Below, in pieces: positions 7,155 to 11,997 of a stretch of DNA of 11,997 nucleotides (positions are counted from its first letter, which is position 1; every line of letters starts with the position of its first letter). The notes below the pieces were generated by a model. It did not search any database, was not told the DNA's origin, and worked only from the letters and a program-made list of their open reading frames with translations. The stretch is from an uncultured Methylococcaceae bacterium. Its GTDB lineage: Bacteria; Pseudomonadota; Gammaproteobacteria; Methylococcales; Methylomonadaceae. The stretch is from the NCBI GenBank assembly GCA_903873045.1, contig CAIQND010000245.1, positions 1 to 11,997 of the forward strand. Reading direction: 5' to 3'. The translations under genes and the position numbers were made by a program.

Positions 7155-7211
7155 ATGCAAACTTCCTCCACGGAAATCAGAGCGTTATATCCTTCTTTTA
7201 ATGCGGCCTAA
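7155..7211 (+). CDS. Possible 18-residue micropeptide, unit 2
   Basis: ATG at 7155 to TAA at 7209-7211 gives MQTSSTEIRALYPSFNAA. Compared with unit 1, Val10 becomes Ala and Leu15 becomes Phe; the rest is the same. As in unit 1, no clear ribosome site precedes the ATG. Confidence 0.3.
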   Translation: MQTSSTEIRALYPSFNAA

Positions 7212-7228
7212 ACAGCCGCATTTTTTTT
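7200..7228 (+). terminator. Intrinsic terminator, unit 2
   Basis: AATGCGGC (7200-7207) pairs perfectly with GCCGCATT (7215-7222) around loop CTAAACA. The T-run ends at 7228. It is the strongest of the three. Confidence 0.92.
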
Positions 7229-7250
7229 GCCTGTTGCCTTGATTACCCCT

Positions 7251-7310
7251 GCGACAATTTGTCACGCGACAATATGCCACATTCCATCCATCCGTTTTTA
7301 TCGTTACTAT
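7251..7310 (+). promoter_or_regulatory. Promoter with upstream double box, unit 3
   Basis: The boxes GCGACAAT at 7251-7258 and 7266-7273 and TACTAT at 7305-7310 again have 15-bp and 39-bp spacing. The spacer sequence (CCATCCATCCGTTTTTATCG) has changed from unit 1 but kept its length, which argues that box-to--10 distance matters. Confidence 0.6.
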
Positions 7311-7326
7311 AGCCGCAACTCTTGAG

Positions 7327-7383
7327 ATGCAAATTTCCTCCTCGGAAATCAGAGTGCTATATCCTTCTTTTAATGCGACTTAA
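7327..7383 (+). CDS. Possible 18-residue micropeptide, unit 3
   Basis: ATG at 7327 to TAA at 7381-7383 gives MQISSSEIRVLYPSFNAT. Relative to unit 1 it has Thr3 to Ile, Thr6 to Ser, Leu15 to Phe and Ala18 to Thr, plus two silent changes (GTT to GTG and TTA to CTA). The frame and its length are kept. Confidence 0.3.
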   Translation: MQISSSEIRVLYPSFNAT

Positions 7384-7400
7384 ATAGCCGCATTTTTTTT
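7372..7400 (+). terminator. Intrinsic terminator, unit 3
   Basis: AATGCG (7372-7377) pairs with CGCATT (7389-7394). An inner A-C mismatch is followed by CT pairing with AG (7379-7380 with 7386-7387). The T-run ends at 7400. Confidence 0.85.
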
Positions 7401-7599
7401 GCCCACAGCTTTCTGACAGCTCATATTTCATGCTTTAAGACTCAACAACACTGCCTTTTAAGCCCAGTCAGCGTTGAATACCCGCTATTTTGAATAGTGC
7501 CTTGAATCCACCTTTTAATAGTAGCCGTTAACTAGCATGGATGCACAAACTTTGGCTTACAATTTAAACGCAGCACTTAAATTTGGTGATTATTCAGTT

Positions 7600-7691
7600 C
7601 CCCTCTTTAACAAAGAGGGGTTAGGGGAGATTTTATTAGATAAATCCCCCGCTGCCCTCGCTTTGCCCTCCCCCTTTTTCAAAGGGGGAGG
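7600..7691. repeat. Cluster of G/C-homopolymer hairpin repeats beside the hsdR 3' end
   Basis: Perfect hairpins are CCCCTCTTT-AAC-AAAGAGGGG (7600-7620) and CCTCCCCCTTT-TTC-AAAGGGGGAGG (7667-7691). Between them lies GGGGAGATTT (7624-7633) facing AAATCCCC (7642-7649). This type of paired hairpin with TTAGGGGAGATTT is a dispersed intergenic repeat in many genomes. The second hairpin lies 10 nt past the hsdR stop on the minus strand; no U-run follows, so it may protect the hsdR mRNA 3' end rather than terminate. The remaining bases from 7403 to 7599 show no gene or clear signal. Confidence 0.75.
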
Positions 7692-7701
7692 TGAATGCTT
7701 A

Positions 7702-10626
7702 CTAAATTTGAGCCCCTGTTTTATCCATCCCATAAAGCAAAACACTATGTGCCATCATGTCAAAGATAGCACCATCATCCGTGTACTTATCTTCATAAAT
7801 TTCATCATTATGTCCACGTTGGCTGTAGGCTTGCTCAATCGATAGCCGAATTTGCGGCTTATACACTTCATTTAAAAAATGATGCCTGTCCTTATTGCGT
7901 TGAATGGTCAACAAGATAGTCTCATCGGCTTGTTTTTCCTCGCAGACTTCCCTAATAATTAAGGCCTCTTCATCGCTGATAGGATAACGTTCTTTAATAC
8001 CATCGATGGTTGCCAGAATGGATGCTTTAACAACCGGACTGGGCATCGTATTTCCGCCACCCGCACGCGGTTCTTTTATGGTGCCTGGCTGGTTTTCGGT
8101 AATGCCTTTGTAAACTACATTAGCTTTAATCAACTCTACCTTACTGATTGCCTTCATCAATTCAGACTCAGAACCTTCCTTGATTAATTGCGGCTGGATA
8201 AATTCAGCAAACAATACAAATTGCTCAATCGCTTCCGCATAATGATAAAAACTGCTCAAAAAATTAAAAGCCTTAACCAACTTAGCCAATTCATACACAT
8301 AACCTTTACGCTCCGTTAAATCTTCATAACGAAACAAAAAACGCTGGCGGCAACGATTTGCCGCTGTTTGTATGACGGCATCATGACCTTGCTTTAACAG
8401 CTCAACAAATTGCGTGGCATCCGTATCAATAAACAAACCACGCCCGATAATGCCTTGATAAAGCAGAATGACTTTTTGCTCATCGGGTGGAGTCGCCTCA
8501 TAAGGGGAACCTTTACGGTATTTATTAAAGGCTTTTAGGATATTGGCCGTGTTATTGGTAAAGTCGATCACAATCACTTTGTTCTTGCCTTCATAGCAAC
8601 GGTTCAAGCGGGATAAGGTCTGTACGGCATTTTTATCCATCACCGGTTTATCCAAAAACATACCCACCAATAACGGTTCATTAAATCCGGTTTGAAACTT
8701 GCTCGCCACAATCATAATGCGATAATCGTCCTGCTTAAAACGGTCTTCAATCAATTCACCGTTATTAAGCCCGTTAAGTTGATGCTCTCTAATCTCCTCG
8801 TTGGTATCCCTATGCGTAAAATCCGAAAAGGCATACAGTATTTTATAATGGTATTGATCAGGATCTGATTCGTGTTTTTCGGCAATTTTGGCTTTTAATA
8901 AATGATAATACTTTAAACCGGCAACGCGTGATGAAGCGACAATCATCGCCTTGGCCCTGCCATTAATCAGCGGTTTAACCAGCTCTTCAAAAGCGCGTAA
9001 TATCACTTCGGATTTATATTGGATCAAACCATCATCCTCAAAAGCCACTTGTTTCAACAATTTACTGACAATACCCTTAGGGTATATTTTTTCTTCTTCA
9101 TCTGCATTAGGCACTAACGGACTATGTAAGTTATATAACGTATCGTAAGAAATAATCTGCGCGGCAACATCAATAATATAGCCTTCATCTATCGCCTCCG
9201 CCTCGCTATAAGTGTCAAAAGCCTCACCAAATAATTTAACCGTGGCGGCTGTCGGTGTCGCGGTAAAAGCGACAAATAACTGATTAGGCGCATGGACTGT
9301 CAGTACTTTTTTGATTTCATCCAAGCCATCTTCTGCTTGTTCAATAAGTACCTGTGAGCCGTCTTGAAACGGTTGGCGAATAGCGCGGGCATTCTTGCCT
9401 TCCTGCGAGCGATGCGCCTCATCAATCAAAAAAGCGACCCGCACGGTTTTTAAGGTGTCATCGGTACGTAATAAATCAACAATCCGCTGAAACTTCTGAA
9501 TCGTAGTGACAATAATCGGTTTACGTTGCTGGATTAAGCTCTTTAACTCGCTGGATTTATTCGCATAGGCCATTTGCGCCGCCAAGTGATTAAAACAATC
9601 CAGCTCATCACGGACATTGTTATCCAAATTGGTGCGGTCAGTCAGTACAAACACCATGTCCACCAACTTAACGCTGCTATCGGCTTTATAAAGACTGTGT
9701 AAACGTTCGGCTAACCAACTGATGGTTAACGTCTTGCCGGAACCCGCTGAATGATTAACCAAATATTTTTTGCCGATTTCTCCGGTATCAGCAAAATGGG
9801 CTTGAATATCGGCGCTTAAATTATCTACCAAGCGCCATTGATGATAACGTGGAAACAAGCTGTAACTGGGTTTACCGTCTTTTGCAGGAACGTAGACACA
9901 ATAAAAGCTCAATGCTTTTAATAAATTGTCCTTAGCCAGAACATCCCGATAAAAAAACTCAACCGGATATTCACCCTCGGTTTGCGGTTCATTTACCAAG
10001 CCCGCGTTATACCAGCGAAAATGACTTTCCATGCGCGGATTGGTCGCCACTTTAATATCGGCGGTATCCATTGCCACATATAAAAACGGCAAGCTGAAAA
10101 TTTTATCGTCATGATTACGGTCATTAAACTGCTTAACGGCATCATGTACCGTTTGATTTTTTTCGTGTTTAAGCTCAATGACGATAATTGGCAGACCGTT
10201 CAGGAACAACACGACATCAGGCCGCTTACCCTCTTTAATGACTAATTCAGACTTAATCTGAATCCGGTTTTCCAACCAGTGTTTATTGGCGATGCTGTCA
10301 CTGGAACGCGGCTCCGGATAAAACAACTGGAAAGTCTGGCCGCGTACCTTCAAACCATTACGAATAATTAACCACAACGGCTGAAAAGCCAAAGCCGCTT
10401 TTAATGCCTTAAGTATTTCGTCAACACTGTCAGAACCATAATTGACCTGTAATCGTGCTAAAGTTTCGGCCTGCGTCGCCCTAATAAAGGCTAGCAGTAA
10501 GTCTTCAGCAATATAGCATTCTTTATCGGTTATATCATCGGCTTCTAAAATTGTGTACCCGTGTTGGAATTGCAGGTAATTTATAAGGTGATTTTGGAAT
10601 TGCGCTTCTGGCCCATAGCCTGTCAT
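7702..10626 (-). CDS. hsdR: Type I restriction system endonuclease/translocase subunit R
   Basis: HsdR is the motor and nuclease of a type I complex (R2M2S): it translocates DNA with ATP and cuts far from the recognition site. The 974-residue protein has the PD-(D/E)xK nuclease core RPDVVLFLNGLPIIVIELK (Asp137, Glu151, Lys153). Its SF2 helicase motifs are HSAGSGKT (292-299), DEAH (402-405), FTATP (454-458), KFQTGFNEP (643-651) and LSRLNRCYEG (671-680, motif VI), followed by the helical C-terminal domain. All catalytic residues are present and there is no frameshift. The ATG at 10626 overlaps the upstream PIN gene stop by 4 bp (ATGA), with GAGG 7 nt before it. hsdM and hsdS are not in the window and probably lie beyond the right edge. 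Length is at the normal to short end for the family. Confidence 0.96.
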   Translation of the reverse strand: MTGYGPEAQFQNHLINYLQFQHGYTILEADDITDKECYIAEDLLLAFIRATQAETLARLQVNYGSDSVDEILKALKAALAFQPLWLIIRNGLKVRGQTFQLFYPEPRSSDSIANKHWLENRIQIKSELVIKEGKRPDVVLFLNGLPIIVIELKHEKNQTVHDAVKQFNDRNHDDKIFSLPFLYVAMDTADIKVATNPRMESHFRWYNAGLVNEPQTEGEYPVEFFYRDVLAKDNLLKALSFYCVYVPAKDGKPSYSLFPRYHQWRLVDNLSADIQAHFADTGEIGKKYLVNHSAGSGKTLTISWLAERLHSLYKADSSVKLVDMVFVLTDRTNLDNNVRDELDCFNHLAAQMAYANKSSELKSLIQQRKPIIVTTIQKFQRIVDLLRTDDTLKTVRVAFLIDEAHRSQEGKNARAIRQPFQDGSQVLIEQAEDGLDEIKKVLTVHAPNQLFVAFTATPTAATVKLFGEAFDTYSEAEAIDEGYIIDVAAQIISYDTLYNLHSPLVPNADEEEKIYPKGIVSKLLKQVAFEDDGLIQYKSEVILRAFEELVKPLINGRAKAMIVASSRVAGLKYYHLLKAKIAEKHESDPDQYHYKILYAFSDFTHRDTNEEIREHQLNGLNNGELIEDRFKQDDYRIMIVASKFQTGFNEPLLVGMFLDKPVMDKNAVQTLSRLNRCYEGKNKVIVIDFTNNTANILKAFNKYRKGSPYEATPPDEQKVILLYQGIIGRGLFIDTDATQFVELLKQGHDAVIQTAANRCRQRFLFRYEDLTERKGYVYELAKLVKAFNFLSSFYHYAEAIEQFVLFAEFIQPQLIKEGSESELMKAISKVELIKANVVYKGITENQPGTIKEPRAGGGNTMPSPVVKASILATIDGIKERYPISDEEALIIREVCEEKQADETILLTIQRNKDRHHFLNEVYKPQIRLSIEQAYSQRGHNDEIYEDKYTDDGAIFDMMAHSVLLYGMDKTGAQI

Positions 10627-11117
10627 AAACTGGCCTCAAGCTCGGACAATCGATTTTCTGCAACGTCCCATGGTAAGCGCCGTCCTTTTTGTTTCATACG
10701 CTGATAGGCTATTCTTGCGGCATGAATGGTAATCACTTGATGCGTTATCATGGCTTCGACAATCCATAGCGTGCCTTTAACTTCAATATTTTCATGCTCC
10801 GCAGCTTTCCTTAAGTTTTGATCCCCAGTCAACAACGGACATTTCTCCTGTTTCGCTAACATTAAAGCAAAACAATCGTAACGGCTGGGCTGTTTGTACT
10901 TGTTAACCAATACTTCAACTTCAGCCATAGATTTAGACGTTAACTCACCCAACTGTAAGCCATATTCCAACAGATACCCATGATCTGCTTCCAGTTCATC
11001 CACAAACAGCATATCCGGCACTTGGAATTGAAACGGCAACTTAAACAGCTCGGTGATCAACTCACCGTCTTCTAAATCAATCAGGATATTAGCGTCGCTA
11101 ATGAGTAATTGGCTCAA
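10623..11117 (-). CDS. PIN-domain protein, likely toxin ribonuclease partner of the ImmA/IrrE-type protein
   Basis: The 164-residue protein opens LLISDANILIDLEDGEL, the PIN-domain first strand with catalytic Asp8. Further acidic residues fit the PIN active site: Asp40/Glu41 in FVDELEADHG, Asp81 in RYDCFALMLAK and Asp99 in LLTGDQNLRKAAE. PIN proteins of this kind are metal-dependent ribonucleases, often toxins. A C-terminal helical extension (from about 130) follows the domain. The start is TTG 11117; a TAG stop lies two codons upstream in frame, and the ribosome site is weak. It overlaps the ImmA/IrrE gene by 20 bp and hsdR by 4 bp, so all three are one transcript. Function as a toxin is inferred from family and pairing; it could also be a regulatory nuclease of the restriction operon. 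Confidence 0.8.
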   Translation of the reverse strand: MSQLLISDANILIDLEDGELITELFKLPFQFQVPDMLFVDELEADHGYLLEYGLQLGELTSKSMAEVEVLVNKYKQPSRYDCFALMLAKQEKCPLLTGDQNLRKAAEHENIEVKGTLWIVEAMITHQVITIHAARIAYQRMKQKGRRLPWDVAENRLSELEASL

Positions 11118-11997
11118 GACTTTCTAACGTCCGTTGTTGATGAAACTTGGTTACTGGCAAACCTAATAATTCAGCCGCTTTGGACTCGGTAAAATAGGCT
11201 TCAGCCAATGCCCGATAAACCAACTGCTTAAATAAAATGGTTTGCTCGGAAGGGTATGGCTTATTCGGTTCTTGCTTACGCCAGCCACGTTGGCTAAACA
11301 TCATAAAAATACGCTCAAAAGTCGCTTGCGTAATAACTCCGGATTGCTTGGCACGAAATAACACACCCTGCATGCTCAAACCAAACTCATGTTTCAAAAA
11401 ATAAAGCTCACCTAATTCAAGCTGATGGCGATTTTTACCTAAATGCTCAATAAGTGTGGTTTTAGGCAATAAAAAAGCCCCAGCAAAACGATTACAAAGG
11501 GCTTCTTCATCGTCTAATAGAGATTGATCCAGTCGGCCTTTTAACAGTAAATGACCTAATTCATGCGCCAAGGTAAAGCGTTGGCGGTCGCCCGTCCAGT
11601 TGGCACCAACAACGATTAAGGGCGTTGTATTAATCGTACCGGCCAAGCCATCAAATTTATTGTCACTGCCCACCGTGCTGCTAATCACCATGATACCTTG
11701 AGATTCCAAGGTATCAATCAGTTCGGGAATGCAATTTAAGCCTAGTTTCCAAATGGCACGGACAGTTTCAGCCAAGGCTTCTATTTGTTCGACATCGCTG
11801 ATGTGTTCAGGTAAGCCTAAAGGTAAAGCAAAAGATTGAATAGGTGGCTGTGGATATAAGCTTAACAACTCATGCCAGCGTTCAGCTTGATCAAAAATAT
11901 CCGCCTGAATTTTATCGAGGCTTTTTTGTGATAAGGTGCTTTTTTTACGGTATTCAATGCCCTCAATTTTTAGGGATTGCGGGCGAAAAAAATACTC
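11098..11997 (-). CDS. ImmA/IrrE-family Zn metallopeptidase, probably XRE-fused antitoxin/regulator (5' end outside window)
   Basis: The frame is open to the right edge of the window, giving 299 visible residues; the TTG at 11868 is therefore not needed as a start. The part upstream of it reads EYFFRPQSLKIEGIEYRKKS, the stretch that in COG2856 proteins links an N-terminal XRE helix-turn-helix to the peptidase domain, so the HTH probably lies beyond the edge. The zinc site is FTLAHELGHLLLKG (HELGH at visible residues 145-149), with the third-ligand region DDEEALCNRFAGAFLLP about 20 residues on. The C-terminus (KAAELLGLPVTKF) is also typical of the family. Such proteins cleave or sequester partner regulators or serve as antitoxins. 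It overlaps the PIN gene by 20 bp, consistent with a toxin-antitoxin pair inside a type I restriction locus. Confidence 0.88.
   Translation of the reverse strand, partial: EYFFRPQSLKIEGIEYRKKSTLSQKSLDKIQADIFDQAERWHELLSLYPQPPIQSFALPLGLPEHISDVEQIEALAETVRAIWKLGLNCIPELIDTLESQGIMVISSTVGSDNKFDGLAGTINTTPLIVVGANWTGDRQRFTLAHELGHLLLKGRLDQSLLDDEEALCNRFAGAFLLPKTTLIEHLGKNRHQLELGELYFLKHEFGLSMQGVLFRAKQSGVITQATFERIFMMFSQRGWRKQEPNKPYPSEQTILFKQLVYRALAEAYFTESKAAELLGLPVTKFHQQRTLESLEPITH

Larger units (their letters stand above)
7143..7228 (+). ncRNA. Candidate small RNA, unit 2
   Basis: Same layout as unit 1, with the hairpin TTCC-TCCAC-GGAA unchanged. Within the transcript the changes from unit 1 are few: G to T near the start, TT to CG after CAGAG, one C to T before the terminator and one A to G in the terminator stem. 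The last change lengthens the terminator stem from 7 to 8 bp. That favours function at RNA level. Confidence 0.6.
7315..7400 (+). ncRNA. Candidate small RNA, unit 3
   Basis: The most divergent copy. The hairpin becomes ATTTCC-TCCTC-GGAAAT with 6 perfect base pairs: the C to T change at 7334 turns a C-A mismatch of units 1 and 2 into a pair. The loop becomes UCCUC, extending complementarity to GGAGG. The T-run is 7393-7400. Confidence 0.6.
6907..7402 (+). repeat. Array of three tandem ~150-nt transcription units (period 170 and 172 bp)
   Basis: Three units run from the first GCGACAAT box to the end of the terminator T-run at 6909-7058, 7079-7228 and 7251-7400. All are exactly 150 nt with no indel by my alignment. 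Units 1 and 2 differ at about 8 positions; unit 3 is more divergent. The linkers (20 and 22 nt) are poorly conserved, so the units themselves appear to be under constraint. Each has an upstream double box, a TACTAT -10, a small hairpin, an 18-codon frame and an intrinsic terminator. The layout is that of a tandemly duplicated small gene rather than a transposon, CRISPR or simple satellite. Confidence 0.92.

Noticed and set aside
6985..7383. Type I toxin (Ibs/Ldr-like) tandem repeats
   Set aside because: The 18-residue peptides are polar and cannot form a membrane helix, and no antisense RNA promoter is evident.
6907..7402. CRISPR array or simple tandem satellite
   Set aside because: Units are 170-172 bp with internal promoter and terminator logic; there are no short repeats with unique spacers.
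7667..7691. Intrinsic terminator of hsdR
   Set aside because: A strong hairpin sits just past the stop, but no U-run follows on the minus strand; better explained as a dispersed repeat.
7537..7845. 102-codon plus-strand reading frame
   Set aside because: It runs through two hairpin repeats and then antisense into the hsdR 3' end; no ribosome site and no family resemblance. Only its first 19 codons lie outside repeats.

Overview
The window looks like chromosomal DNA of a gammaproteobacterium. The evidence is the compact hemC-hemD-hemX-hemY cluster, since HemX and HemY of this type are typical of that class, and the pdxA-rsmA pair. Base composition is moderate and several REP-like hairpin repeats sit between genes. 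A methanotroph of the Methylococcales would fit the style of these repeats, but that is a guess and nothing here proves it.

Layout. 1-150 is the 3' end of a small coiled-coil, tail-anchored protein gene. 151-699 has no convincing gene; it holds degenerate GGGATTTGCAA-type repeats and a large REP/BIME-like hairpin cluster. 700-4880 (minus strand) is a tight tetrapyrrole operon, hemC, hemD, hemX and hemY, with overlapping or nearly touching genes; its first three genes use TTG, TTG and GTG starts. 4881-5122 is a divergent promoter region with a long imperfect inverted repeat. 5123-6905 (plus) is pdxA followed by rsmA. 6907-7402 is an array of three tandem units between rsmA and the convergent hsdR. 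7403-7701 holds only hairpin repeats. 7702-11997 (minus) is the distal part of a type I restriction locus: an XRE/ImmA-IrrE-type metallopeptidase gene cut by the window edge, a PIN-domain protein and hsdR, all overlapping.

The most interesting part is the array at 6907-7402. Each unit is exactly 150 nt from its first upstream box to the end of its T-run. Each carries the same upstream double box (GCGACAAT twice, 15 bp apart), the same TACTAT -10 element, a transcript of about 85 nt with a UCCUCC-containing hairpin, and an intrinsic terminator with eight Ts. Spacing is identical in all three units, while the 20-22 nt linkers between them have diverged. Each unit also contains an uninterrupted 18-codon reading frame whose stop codon lies in the terminator region. 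This reads as three sibling small RNA genes or three micropeptide genes, possibly dual-function. I do not recognise the family.

How the genes work together: HemC and HemD make uroporphyrinogen III from porphobilinogen, and HemX and HemY are membrane proteins of the same operon. PdxA makes a pyridoxal phosphate precursor and RsmA methylates 16S rRNA. HsdR is the DNA translocase and nuclease subunit of a type I restriction system whose hsdM and hsdS are not in the window. They probably lie beyond the right edge, with the PIN/ImmA pair inserted between them and hsdR as a likely toxin-antitoxin or regulatory module.
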